From Pomacea canaliculata (lineage: Eukaryota; Mollusca; Gastropoda; Architaenioglossa; Ampullariidae): a stretch of 64,000 nucleotides of DNA. Both the position numbers and the translations under genes were made by a program. Positions 22,124 through 34,450 of the stretch are shown one piece after another (position 1 is the stretch's first letter; each line of letters begins with the position of its first letter). The stretch lies in assembly GCF_003073045.1 (NCBI RefSeq), contig NC_037594.1, positions 31,670,737-31,734,736 of the forward strand, in the 5' to 3' direction. The notes under the pieces are model-generated. The model was not told the origin of the DNA. It made no database searches and saw only the letters and a list, made by a program, of their open reading frames with translations.

Positions 22124-25100
22124 CAGTTCATGCTACATCGCGCAGACTGTCTACCCAACAGGCGTAGACACATCAGGTAGCAACAACCAAGTATCATCAA
22201 TTATGCAAAACGGATGACTACTGGCCGGGTGGGAGAGGGGTTAAAGAGACATCATAGAGTACGGGTACATGCACTGTTGTTAACGACCTTCTTGCACTTG
22301 CGACGATAACGACGGAGGGACAGCCGCCACGTGTGACTTGCAGCACAGACCACTACAGGCAACACCATAGGCAGAAAGCGTGACCACGATGACACGTATA
22401 AATGCGGGTAGGGGGGAGGTCAACAGGCGGCAGGTCATTCTTGTGTGACCAAAGCGTTGTCCATTGTCTCGATTCACCATTAGGTGTAGGACGGCCGAGT
22501 GCGTGGTAAGCCAGCCCATGACGTCACCATGTGACTGGCTGGTGAGTACGGTATCAAGTGGTCATCTACAGCTCTGTAACAACTACAACCTTTTCCTCAA
22601 TCAATCCTCGATACCGAAGGAATTTTTGTTTTTTTTTTTTATAAAAAGGAAATGACCAGTTGGTTTGAAACACTTCGCTGCTCACATTTTCATGATTACT
22701 GAATTTACGAAAATTTGATACATTCTATGATGTTAAAAAAAAATTCTGGTTTTTGCGTCTGAGCCCTTCAAGAGTTTTCGAAGAAGAAAAAAATAAAAAG
22801 GAATCGCGGCGAAATTTATACGAAAAGTAAAGAGCAATGATGCTCAATGTACATACAAGTAAGTTTTCATAACATTATTTACAAAGCGTTGGACTCGCTT
22901 AACAGAAGCCACACTTTGCTTATACTCACTCAAGAAACGAATATGTATCTTCATCAAGAAATATTTAGTAAACCGACTGCTCAGGCTTTTTGTTAAATTT
23001 GTATTGTCAACTACGCTAGTTTTATTCTTGGAACTGTTTATACAACTAGCCCTATCTGATGTTATGGGGGAAATGTTTCCTGAACAAAACCAAACAAAAA
23101 GGTCAGAGTAAAACAGAAATAGTCACTGAGTCACGCAAAGTATAAAATCACTGGCATTGTTTGCAGGGCCCAGATTTGTTAGGTTTTGCACTGTGTCAGG
23201 CCTATTTTGGAGAAAACCTTATCTACGGCCACCTTACCCTCTGACCGGTACAGGAGTTTGTTTTTTAAATTATTATTTACCTTGACATTCTTTAACGCAG
23301 ATGCCGCCATATGCAACCTTGGCATCGGGATTTATTATGTTGATCATCTGTCGAAAGTCGTAAATAATGGTTGGCGGGCAGTACGGCACACACTTCCCAT
23401 CGTCGATAAAACTGCGACAAGCCTGTGGACAAGATGGTTAAAATGCAGGTACAGGTCAGCACGAAAAATGACGGGGAGTAACAGTTTTGTATATTCGTTT
23501 TTATGATATTGTGACGTAACGAGGCGGGGAGAAGGATGAGCCACTCACCCACCCGTTCGCACGTCCGCACGCGTACTGACCACTAGTCACACTCACCCGC
23601 GTGCGCAAACACACCTAACAAGATAGTGTACAACGTAAAAGATTATAATTAAACAAAAAAGAAAATTAGGTAGACATGAAATCAGTTACAGAATAATGAA
23701 CTTAGGAGATAATTTGGTCTTACGTTTCTATCTGTCGGTTGTGCTGGAGTTGTCACGATTCCCAGACAAACTCACAGCAGAGAATCTGAACAGCCCTGAA
23801 CAGATTTCGGCTACAACCTTCCTCCTCGAGCATCAGTGCGAAAGACAACGAGTCTTGACCGATCACCCCACTAAATCCTCGTCTGTGAGGATCATCCTCT
23901 CTCGCGATTGGTCAAACATACTTCAGTCTTACCTTCAACCATTCTGCTACCTAGCTACAACCAATCATACGTAGCTAACGCATGATAGACAGGTGGTCCT
24001 GTGGCTTACTCCAGCCCCAAACTACACCCCCTCTTTACCCCCCTCTCACTAGCAACGCGATCCTGCGACTTCGGCGCCGTCCAGTCTGGCTTTCTATTCA
24101 CCCTGTGTCTAGCGTGTGACAATAAAAGGTAGCGTTGTTGTCCTGTTACAGGTATGTCGCGGACTTCTATAATTCACGGGCGTCCGTCATGATGTAAGCG
24201 GTCTGCGGTCAGGGGCTTACTGATTCCAGGGGAGATAAACAGTGGCGAGACTTCCTGGCCCTTTGTCCACCCGACGGTCCAGTGCCGCCAAAGGCCGGCT
24301 ACTGGTCTCGACATACCTCACTGCAACCACACTCTGCAATTACCCATTCCACCTTCTGACAGTCTGCAAACCAGCGCGTCCGCCTGTTCTGTGGAGGGAG
24401 CAGAAGCGAGATACCAACACTATAGCCCTATACTAGTTATCACATGATACTGTCTATGTTCCTCTTTCTAACGGTCGGCCACATCAACCTTCGACGGTCG
24501 CGACACATAGTCTGGTTCTCTCCTTTAGCACCGGGGTCCAGTCGGTGGCAATGAAACAAGAAACCGCTGTTCTCATGGCCGAGTGTACTGGCCTTTCAAT
24601 TAACAACCGTACCCCAGCCCCCCATTTCGTAATCGGAGTCCATTCCCAGGCTCAGCCACCACAAAGGGAGATAACATCTTTACCCCTATTGTCCACTCAC
24701 CGCCTTGTATCGCCCCAGGGTACCAACTGCCCCTCTTTAATGTTTCCATTACTTTCGGCCCTGTTTTCTGGCCTTGAACCAGGCTGGTTCATGACAATAT
24801 TTATTATATATTTATATGTTAGGCGAACGGAGCATGCTAAGCCTGTCACACAATAGAACAATAGCTCGTACCAGTACTGTTAATAAACAGCAAAATGTTA
24901 ATAAGGTTCGAACAGAAATCGAAAAAGGAATACTAAAGATATATCATCACCAAATCTTTGTCAGTATCGTTATCATCACTGACTGCGCCAAACATAATAA
25001 CACTGGACAAATAACAAGCTCTGTAAAAAAAAACTTAGAAAGGACTTTATGCATGTACTGAGTAGCGTGAAAGACAAAATCGACCAAATCACCAAGAAAA

Positions 25101-25862
25101 ACAAGAATGAACACTGACTACACAATGAAACTTGCACTTGAGGCGGAATAATTAGAAAACATGGGAGTGTTAGCAAAGCAAAAACGTGGGGGGAGGGAGT
25201 GAGCGTGTTATAAACTTGAAAACGAACCAACGGAAAACAAAGAAAAAAAGGCACAAGTTGAATGCTAATAATTACATCCAAATCACATAGAAAAATCTTG
25301 CGCTCTTACAAAACAGTCCGTCTTCTTTGGTCCGTTACAACCACCAGCACCCCCTGATAGCAGCACTGGTTGGTGAGTTTGCCGAGGCACGCTGTGCTGG
25401 CAGGAAGGATGACACACATCCCCCTGGCTCACTGTAACATCGACACAAGCGGCGTCAGCAAGAACCTTTTCGATTTTATTTCTTTAGTAGCTTCCCGACA
25501 ACAATATAAGGAACACATGTAATCATGTATCCCTTACGTCTCCTTGTAGTCTGGATACCCTATAGTCCTATACCTACTTGAAAATGTTTGTGAGGAGACG
25601 TGTTTTCCTTCCCCTATTTAACATTTATAAATTTGAAGGTAATATGTAGGTGAGCTATACCTTGGATATAACTAATATCAAATGTTTATAAATAAGTATA
25701 AGTCAAGTGTGTGATTGAAATGTTCAGAGTGCCTGAAATATGTGTTATTTATGGACGTATGTTGAAAGCTATCTGTATTTGTGTAAGTTACGACTAAATG
25801 CCGACTACTCCCAGAGAGGGGCACAGGTCTCTCCACCAGCGCAAAAATTCCTCCTCCGCCCC
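22124..25862. other. no gene seen
   Basis: No long or recognisable coding region on either strand. Around 23700-24260 there is LTR-like composition, with AATAAAA at 24120 and a TGGCGAGA word at 24242, but no paired LTR is visible. Confidence 0.45.
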
Positions 25863-25863
25863 G

Positions 25864-25907
<44 letters not shown>

Positions 25908-26760
25908 CTTGGAAGGGAGAGTGCTTCCACCTCAAGGCGATTTCGCACTATGGGGGAGGGGGGCCAGGGATTTTCAGGGGAGGGAAGGTCTTTGGAGAGG
26001 GTAGGTGACGGTGGGGAGGAGGGGAAGGGAGTGGGAGCAGGGTTGCCGTTGGTTGTTTTTGCCGCAGGTGTTGTCTACTGGTGTTGGTGCCCTTTTCCCA
26101 TCGGAGTTGCTGTGCTCGTGCTGTCCTGGAGTCCTGGCAAGTCTGCAGTGGTGGTGTACTACCCGGGTTGCCACACCCTTTTTGTTGCCCTATAACTATA
26201 TCCTAGGATTTTTTTTCCTTAAATAAATTTTTTTCCCTATGTATATTTCCCTATGTATATAGAAACTTATGGAGGGTTAGGCTTTGGCGTTGTGTTTTTT
26301 TTTTAACCTGTTTATATGAGTTTAGCATGCGGGTGGCTTGCCACCGTTGTTACTACTAACGTCAGTATGGAGTGCCATATGTCTTTTGGTGGGTTCAGAC
26401 AGTTGTTAATGTTTAAGGCCAGCCTATGTTTATTTAAGACCTGACTTAATACATCTCTTTCATCTTTGTTTTCATGACACTCCAAAAGCACATGTGGGGT
26501 GCTAAGCCTATCTCCACATGTGCATTTCGGAGGGTCTTTATATGTAGTTAGATATTCTCCGCTAAGCCTCATTCTGGCTATCTTGGATTGGTGGGGCCTA
26601 TTTGTGCCAAAGAAAAGTAGAGTATTACTGGGTTGTTCATCTAGCAGTCTCCTAGTTCCTTTACCTTCACTTTTGTATTGCTCTTGCCACCTTATGTTTA
26701 TTGCTGGTTTAATTGCCCCGCCGTCTTCCCAGTCCACATATACCTGTGTGGCAGGTTTCT
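25863..26760 (-). mobile_element. I/Nimb-type LINE, 5'-truncated, with (CAA)n tail
   Basis: On the minus strand, 26737-26312 encodes the C-terminal part of an RNase-H-bearing LINE polyprotein (IARMRLSGEYLTTYK, CTCGDRLSTPHVLLECHE, LNPPKDIWHSILTLVV). A 3' UTR follows, and the element ends in a CAA/GTT microsatellite of about 15 units at 25863-25908. The 3' UTR (GGAAGGGAGAGTGCTTCCACCT on the plus strand) matches, in inverse, the UTR of the longer copy at 52143-53492. RNase H itself is lost here. Confidence 0.85.
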
Positions 26761-28520
26761 ATAGGCTTCGAGAAACCTCCAGAACCTTTCCCTACCCACA
26801 GGGCCCAGCGTCCGCGAGATAATACACGTTACAAAGAGGCACAGCCTTATACCTGAACTCGGTGTCCGCACACCGTGGGAAAATAGCCCCATCCACCCCA
26901 AAGAGAACCAAAGAGACCAGAGAGGAAGGGACGCAAGGCTACCCTATAATTAAGGCCATAAACTGGCCAGACCACCGTGGCAAGGGGACGAAACTAGGGT
27001 GGGAATGGCCACAGGGCCACCCCTTCCTCGCTCCGCTACCCGACGGTGCTGAGCCAGCGATGCGACACGTTCTATGGCCATCTACCAAAACACTGACACA
27101 TATATACAAACCAAACAGTATAACACAGATAACTTATGTTGAGTACCAGCCACAGTCGTTGATGATAAAAGAACGAACGAACGAACGAACTTTTATTGAC
27201 TCAGGCCACGTGGCCTCAACATTCAGGTGATGAGCACAGCTTGTACAATATCATGAGGCCTAACCACTTCGGTATAATATATCGTAATATCGTATCATGA
27301 GCAATGACATAAAATAATACAGAATAATTAAACAATACCACTTTGAACTTTACGACGTTTAAAGCAATAGTACAGGTATCTAGCAAGACAGTTAAGGTGT
27401 GAAGCATCATTAAACAAAAGATTAATTGTAAAATATGATGTTGATGATAAAAGAGTGCCCTTGTGTAGTTTTAGAAATGGTACTTATGCACTTCCCCCTG
27501 AGTCGTAGATAGCAATAATACCAGTCTCTCTGTCTCAAAAGAAAACTACCAATATAGGGACTCAGAGTCTTTGCCTTACTTAGGTGAAGTCAAAGCCGTC
27601 AATTCGCACTAAACCGTTGGTGTCTAGTAAGATGGAAGTCCTCGTGCTTCGCTAGCTTTTCACAAAGTGTAAGGGTTCCTGTCTGATTGGCAAGACTCAC
27701 TGGGGTATTGGTATGCAACTAATTCGTTACTGGCTTTCTGAGTTCCCGATGGCCAGTGCGGCCCCTTGGGTTGTAAGGAATGTAAGCGATAGCAGATAAT
27801 TTTAGGGTGACAGCGAGTGGGTGGGGGATGTTTTATGTTGGTCAAACGAAAACCGCCAAAGAAAAGGCGTCGCATTATGGGGGAGGTGGGAGGGAGACGA
27901 CACTCGATGTACCGATGTACTGTCCGGCTGCTTTCTTCGCTCAGGCTTCAACACAGCCTGCAATTAGCATGGCAAACAATACCAACAGACTGTCCCCGAT
28001 CTGATCGTCAGAGGTGTTCGAGCCTCCACTTGCCTCAGGGCCCGCTTTTGTGACGGTGATGACCGTCTCCTCTCTACATTCTCCTACCTTTCTTCAGTTC
28101 TTTGCTCTTTGTGAGGAATTACGTCTCAAATATTGGTGGGAGGGGGGGCAAAAGGATATTCATGCCCCCCACCCTGTATTTTCCTTGACATGACGTGACA
28201 GTACAATACACAATCACCACTCTCAGTGTAGACATGGCACTACAAGATGTTAGTTCTGGTAGAGACTTCACTGGTAGAGGTCTACAACACTACCAGCATT
28301 GTTAATAATAGGACATTACTTGTGGTTACAACAATAGCCACTGGTCAGCGTACAGTGGGGTGGACACGATACTGGCAGCCGGTATTATACTAGTACCAAC
28401 TATACAATGTTAGTTACATACAGTGTCGGTGACAGTACAGTGGGGTGGACAATACACATTAGCCATTATCATTACAGTACCAGCAAAACAAGTTAGTAAC
28501 AATACAGTGTTAACCCTTTA
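26761..28520. other. no gene; LINE-like 3' end at a GAAC repeat
   Basis: A (GAAC)5 tract lies at 27171-27190, directly followed by TTTTATTG. Read on the minus strand this is CAATAAAA followed by (GTTC)n, the usual 3' end of a short retro-element extending rightwards. I cannot classify it. The rest shows no coding signal. A TACAGTGGGGTGGACA word repeats at 28348 and 28436. Confidence 0.4.
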
Positions 28521-28528
28521 TGTCACAG

Positions 28529-28651
28529 CACCCAGCGCCGTGCGGGAGCTGCACGTGAAGGCGTATGGTGTGGGGTACGTCCTTCTGAAGTGGCTTCCAC
28601 CCGACCAACCTAATGGCCTTCTACAAGGCTACGACATAGCTTACCAGCCCA
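28529..28651 (+). CDS. orphan fibronectin type III exon
   Basis: Open 123-base exon between a CACAG acceptor and a GTAAGT donor, both phase 1 as is usual for FN3 modules. It encodes SAVRELHVKAYGVGYVLLKW and LPPDQPNGLLQGYDIAYQ, the first half of an FN3 domain (strands A-C; conserved Trp and the PNG-x-x-x-x-Y-x-x-x-Y motif seen in neuroglian/L1-type adhesion proteins and receptor phosphatases). No partner exon for strands D-G is evident nearby. Single exon, so the gene cannot be named. Confidence 0.65.
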
Positions 28652-29204
28652 GTAAGTTGTTTGTATTTGTGGACACACTTGTTGCTGGGACACGCCACCC
28701 ATTACAAATGTTTTGAACTCTATTCTCTTCGCCTTGTGTACGTAGGTGGAAACAACAAACATTATTTCTGTCTTGTCCCACCCTTGAGTTTTATTTGGCC
28801 CTTGATGATCAGACACCCGTATGAGTGGTGTCATCAAATTCTACTTACACTGTGACAGTCTCAGTGACAGCATCATTACACTGTCTCCTTCAGTGACAGT
28901 ATTGTCTCACTTGTCTCCAGCAGACTTGTTACAAGAGGTATGTCAGAATGCAAGTTGACATTATACCCGTATGATGGCCTCCATGTGTTGTAAACACGAC
29001 TGCTGCAGTAGCGACTGCTCCATCTCACCATGGTAAGTGTCAACCGTTGCAATAATAATCAGTTCTTCGTGGGCCTTGTAACCGGCGCCACAATGTTACA
29101 ATGATGTGAGTGGTCAGCCGAGGACAGTCAGGGTAGCTGTGACGTCATCTACCCGCCGGTCGCTGTCCGTTGTGCTGCGCGTGGCTGCAGGATGGCGGCT
29201 GTTT

Positions 29205-29256
29205 GGTGTTGGTATTGGTGATGGTGTTGGTGATGGTGTTGGTGATGGCGTCGGTG
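29205..29256. repeat. 12-bp minisatellite
   Basis: Imperfect GGTGTTGGTGAT units, about four copies. Confidence 0.75.
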
Positions 29257-29744
29257 TCATCCATGCCAGTGTTTGCTGTGTGTCATCACAACCTTGCCAG
29301 TCTGGCTATCGTGGACAGGCCGCTGTGTGCGCCTCGCAAACATGTCGGTTCCCGCAAACACCTCCTTTTCTCTCTCCTTATCTGAAAAAACGTCGACAAA
29401 AATGTCTGCAGTTTTCATTGGTCGGGGCTTTGCAGATTCCCTGATTAGTTTCAACGCCGAGGGCGAGAAAGAGATTTTGTTTTTGCTGACTGCAGGGCGG
29501 AGGAGGTGGTGTTGTAGCCCCTGACAGCGCGTGTTAACCATCCTGCGGCTGTGAACGGTCATGTGAACACCACTTCCTGCTGCTGTACTTTGAATGGAAT
29601 GCGTGCAGCAGACGACAGGTCAAACAGCGGATCACACTGCACCTCATCTGTACTTTTCCTCCAATCTCTTTGCCAGGTCTTGTGTAATTAGTGCGTCAGC
29701 CTTGTGTATGAGTGTGTGCGTGTCCGTGTCCTTGTACTGACATG

Positions 29745-29818
29745 CGTGTGTGTGTGTGTGTGTGTGTGTGCTAGTTTGTGAGAGAGAAAATGTGAGAGTA
29801 TGTGAGAGAGAGAGAGAG
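29745..29818. repeat. (GT)n and (GA)n microsatellites
   Basis: A GT run at about 29746-29771 is followed by a GA run near 29804-29818. The surrounding 28652-30084 shows no gene. Confidence 0.8.
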
Positions 29819-30084
29819 CAAGCGTCAGCAGTAAAGGTACATACAGGTAGATAATTAGCATCCTCATCTGTGTCAGTATAAATAGTAACCATGATCAACT
29901 TTATTTGTCCCCACGATATCCACACGATATCCACACAATATCCACGCAATGTCCACTGCTAACACTAAAGCGCTGCTGTTCCTAGACATCTCGACCACAA
30001 GCAGGACAAAAGACTAGTGTAGGTAACTCGACCACAAGTAAGAAGCTAAGATAACTGTGCTGTGAACACCAAACGTTTTAAACA

Positions 30085-30600
30085 GAAGTAAAAATATTGT
30101 TTGGTCTTAAACTTTACCTTTCTTTTGGAAATGTCTGATTTAAAAAGTCAGCTATTAATTAACAAGTTGTGACCGTCGATGGTTATTTTCATCTTTCCAA
30201 GTCATTGTTCTGTCAGAGATTTTGCGGTCATCTTGATAATGGTGTTAATGGTGTGACAAAAGGCATGTAGGCATTGTTACATGACCCTTTAAGTTAAGTT
30301 TTTTTTTTAACTGCAGAGTGATGTAAATAATAATACTTAATATTACGTACGTTAAAAAGTTTCTTTGAAAAAAAGACATGAAAGAAGATAAAATTATGCT
30401 TGCATTTTTTTTATTTACCTTTTACTGTTTACCTATTATGACAAGCATCTTTTTGTCTCGGGGTTGATTGGATTTCAGCTATATAAAGCAAGTTTATTAT
30501 CAAGTAATCAAAAAACAAAGCAAATCAATATAAAGGTGAGTAAGTATCTAAAAAATAAGTATTTAAATAATAAAACATTAAAAGCATTATCCCAAAAAAA
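30085..30600 (+). repeat. dispersed repeat, copy R2 (partial)
   Basis: Shares GTCTGATTTAAAAAGTCAGC through CTATATAAAGCAAG with R1 and R3. It ends before the UBF-like exon, just after a consensus donor (AAAGGTGAGTAAG). It abuts the 3' end of the second GPCR. Confidence 0.8.
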
Positions 30601-30631
30601 ACTTTACAAAATTACAATTGCGATTTTTATT

Positions 30632-32119
30632 TCACATACCAGAATTTCTCATAAGCACACAGTGAATGGAAGTCATAAAAAGCCTCTTATAGGCTTTTCG
30701 GTACTCAATATTTTTCCAGGTGTACACGACAAAATTCAGCAAAGAATTTGCGAAAACTGGCATTAAAATTGCAGCTACTATCCCTTCGTCATTATCCGAT
30801 CCTTTGTCAAAGAAAATCGAGTGAACTACAAACGGAAGCCAGCTGACAGAAAACAGAATGTTTATAGTCACAAACATAGCAATACATTGACTTTTCTTCA
30901 AGTTACTGTCGTTTTGAGAGGTGCAAGGATTAGAGACTGGACTAGTGTGAGTCTCTGGAGTGCCGTGTAAACATTGGTGTCCGTGGCCAGTCCTGTCCTT
31001 TTGTCTGTCTGTGTTGTCAACGAAAGGTCAACATCAGGTGACTGAACTACCCCGCTAACATGAAAATGTGAGGTAAGCACCACCTCACTATCTGGACCAT
31101 CTGGACCTGCCTGTCGTGTGCCGCCACAGTTGCCTTCATCTTGAACAGTTGGGACGATCGGAGGTTCAAGATGACCATTCTCTTGAGATTCCTCTGAAGA
31201 CATATGTTTACCAGACTTATACATCCTTCCATTAGGCCTAAGCACTTTGTCTTCAGTAGTAGTATGGTTATCTTGGCACAGAAAACCATTCTCTGTTGAC
31301 CTGATATTTGCTGTTACGTGTAAAGTTGTCTGTATTCGACGTTGATGATTCCGAACAAGGCAGGCGATTCTCATGTAGCACGCACCTGACAGGAGAAACT
31401 CTAAGACTAGCGACCCATTCAAAAATATTTTTTCGTACACGTTTACTCTTGTAAAAAACCTACAGCCCTCTGTTACAAAGCTGCTGTGCAAGACGATGAC
31501 AGTGCAACAAATAGCTACAGATAAACACCAGATTGTGATTATCAATGCCTTGGTGAACCTGTCACTTACAAACGTCCGTAGAAAAAGGGATACACGATGT
31601 AACACAGGCGGTCCAGCGCAATGGCCAGCATGGTGACATGGGATACAGTGATACAGATAGTGTAAACAAACACTCCTGACATACACAACACGTAGCTGCT
31701 GTCGATGATGGCTCTGGCCTCCGGTATGAAGAGACAGGCCATCCACACCAGCGCCGCTCCAACTAGAAGGTCGGCTACTGCCAGACTCAACACATACATA
31801 TTGGCCTGCCACTGGTCACTGTGACGTAGTTGCGGCGTCCGCAGGACGACCACGATGGTCAACAAGTTGACTGCAATGACCAGCAGACCTATCATTAATA
31901 ACACCGCTGCTATCAACGTCTTGTCCAGTATGGTTGCCATGGAGCTGGTAAGTAATGGCTCTGGATTCGTAACAGTTCTGTCAACACAGTGATCGGAATA
32001 TAACTCAATGTAAGTAGTTTGCACACAGTGTGCTTCTTCAGTTTTTCTGCAATGTCCACACGTGACCTGACAGTGCAACGGCGGTGAGATTCAGTGGAAA
32101 ACACTTTACCGTTATCCAA
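30632..32119 (-). pseudogene. second copy of the intronless GPCR, frameshifted
   Basis: Near-complete duplicate of the receptor at 1010-2509, with the same N-terminus (MDNGKVFSTE), TM1-TM3 almost unchanged and the same long third loop. One base is missing at about 31572 just after TM3 (at the ERFVSD turn), and another net frame change lies at about 30900 before TM6, so three frames are needed to read it through. Indels also shorten the third loop. Either a pseudogene or a copy with two sequencing errors; the independent in-loop indels favour real decay. Confidence 0.85.
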
Positions 32120-32365
32120 CGGTCGGTCCTGCTGCAGGTCCTTAAAATTACCTTCTCCGCGTGCAGCAGCTTAAATAGAAATTAAAGCAGATCGATATTT
32201 GCTAATGAGCCTGAAAATACTGCAAACACATTTTGCTCATTAGCATGCGCGAGAGCTTACTGAAACCATTGGAATCAGAGAGCTTCGCATCTCAGCAGAG
32301 ATAACTGGAGCAGGAGATAGAGACTACTTATTCAACAATTCACTGACTTCCTACTAACCGGCACA

Positions 32366-32890
32366 GCGCATGAAAAAGAAGGTGTACACAGGGAAACCCG
32401 CACGAAGAGCAGGTGCCAAGTGGTTCGACAAAGAATGCAGAAGAAAGAAACAAAGCGCAAGGAAATTACTCCGCGAATATACTCGAACACAAACAATGGC
32501 AGGTAAAGAAGACTACAATCAAGCTCGAAAAGATTACAAAACCACACTTGTGCTCAAAAAAAGAAAATATAACCAAGGAACGTGTCGATTCTTATTGGAG
32601 AACATGAACAATAGCTCTGCATTCTGGAAATTTATGAGCAGCTCAAGTCGAAGAAAAAAAAGAACAGTCTTCTATCTATTACAATAGAGGAGTGGGAAGC
32701 ACATTTCCGTACTGTATTCAGTAGTCACAGGCCACGAGTGGACAGCCGACACAGCACGTGCACGAGGAGACAAACAGAGAAATCCCGGACCTCGACGGAC
32801 CGATTTGTGAGCACGAAGTTACCGAGGCTGTACACAGACTGAAAACTAACAAAGCAGCAGGACTGGACCAAGTGCTGGCCGAGACCAGCA
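32366..32890 (+). mobile_element. LINE polymerase fragment (between endonuclease and RT)
   Basis: Frames read AKWFDKECRRKKQSARKLL and, later in a shifted frame, HEVTEAVHRLKTNKAAGLDQ, which are the linker after the endonuclease (WFDxEC) and the first RT motif (L-x-x-x-KAAGxD) of Jockey/CR1/RTE-type LINEs. Truncated at both ends and frameshifted. Confidence 0.8.
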
Positions 32891-33546
32891 GTACACCAGA
32901 GTAAATCAGAGTACAGCAGTGTACACCAGAGTACACATACAGCGGTGTACACCAGACTACACCTGTTACACAAGGGGATGGGGATGGGGTATGGAGGCAG
33001 ATAACACGACTAACATCCCAGGAGCAGTTGAGACCCAGTGGCTACAGCCCCTGTGACGTGTGGATGTCCGCAGTCTTCAAAAAGACTTTCACAAGAAATA
33101 TTTTGTAAGACTCGATGAGTGAGAACCTTTGTACGTCACCAGACTGGTGTGAGGCCTGTAGCTGCTGCGGTTACGCACGTGTCAGGCTGGCACCGCTAGC
33201 AAGTGTAAAGGGAAGACCCTGTGAAACACTCGGAGAACTCGCTTCTTCCGTGTAGCATTATTACAACTTTGCCGCCCTGGGTGCGCACCACAGGCCGTGT
33301 GTGTCAAGGTGTTCAGTAGGCGCCTGATCCCGAGCACGTCACATCTGAATTCACAGCGAGGCGCCTTGTTACATGCAAGCTTCTTGTTTCTTGCTGTTTA
33401 CTTATTTTTAAACACCAGTTTAAGGTGGACTTGTAACACACACACAAACAAACATACTTGTACAAACTTGTAGATGTACGCATAGACACGTGACGTGCTC
33501 GTGCATCATAACGGGAAGTCATACGTAGGGCTTCTACTGTCAGCAT

Positions 33547-33641
33547 GCAGCTGGTCTGCCACTACATACCTGCCACTACATGTCTATAGCTGGTCTGTCA
33601 CTACATGTCTATAGCTGGTCTGTCACTACATGTCAATAGTT
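33547..33641. repeat. 25-bp minisatellite
   Basis: Units of ATAGCTGGTCTGTCACTACA TGTCT spaced 25 bases (33586, 33611), with diverged units before. Around it, 32891-34450 shows no gene. Confidence 0.8.
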
Positions 33642-33707
33642 CTCTCGCACTGCGATCATCTCCACCACTTTCTCCTGCAATAGCAGTTGATCATGCGACT
33701 CTTAGCG

Positions 33708-33790
33708 GGGCTGGTGCTGATGTTGGTCATGTGACTGTCTAGCGCTGATGTTGGTCATGTGACTGTCTAGACTCTATAGAGGGAGGGGGG
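33708..33790. repeat. 28-bp direct repeat
   Basis: GCTGATGTTGGTCATGTGAC followed by TGTCTAG occurs twice in a row, with a third degenerate copy near 33795. Confidence 0.7.
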
Positions 33791-34359
33791 CTGGTGCTGA
33801 TGATGCTGGTCATGTGATGTTTGACGGCGCAGGCGGAAGTGTTGACCCTCCACTCCATCTCGCGGTGTGTACCCGCTTTGCCTTATCAAGCGCCAAGTCC
33901 ACGCGACTCTTTGTTAGCCCTGGCACCGCTTTCACAGTGACCCCGCCTTCCCCTCACCTCCCCTCCCCACCACACACCCCCAACACTTTTTCTCCGCCTC
34001 CCTCTCCTCTTTCTGTTTCTTTTTCTTCTGATTTTTCTTTCTTTCGCTCTCTTTCTCTGCTCTTGATCATTAACGCTGCAAGTGTGGCCCGCTAGTCGCG
34101 TGTTTGCGTTCTGATGCTAATCAAGTCATTAGGCCCGCCAGCCCAGCTCGCTAGCCATTGGCTGCTGCAGCGCGTGCATTCATCTGACCGCCGGCAGAAT
34201 CGTCGAGTGGAGAGCGATGTGTTGCTGGTGTGAACTGTCCTTAAAGTGACACCTGCCTGTCAACACTGGTCGGTATAATCGTGCTTTTGGCACCTGGTCA
34301 GTGTGCGAACCTTGCAGTTCATCTTACATATCCTTTGGCGTCCAGTGTATGCGTGCGTG

Positions 34360-34403
34360 TACGTGCGTGCGTGCGTGTGTGTGTGTGTGAGAAAGAGAGA
34401 GAG
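34360..34403. repeat. GT/GA microsatellite
   Basis: GCGTGCGTGTGTGTG run followed by AGAGAGAGAGA. Confidence 0.7.
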
Positions 34404-34450
34404 ACATAAAATATCATCCCAAATTCATACACGTTATGTACCCCTAACAG

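Noticed and set aside
23690..24260. Possible solo LTR with a primer-binding-like TGGCGAGA
   Set aside because: No second LTR, no TG...CA boundaries that agree, and no target duplication found.
25740..26195. Plus-strand open frame with a valine run
   Set aside because: Produced by the GTT microsatellite and the inverse of a LINE 3' UTR.
33814..34095. Plus-strand open frame rich in Pro/Ser
   Set aside because: Low-complexity pyrimidine-rich sequence with no domain and no splice or start context that stands out.
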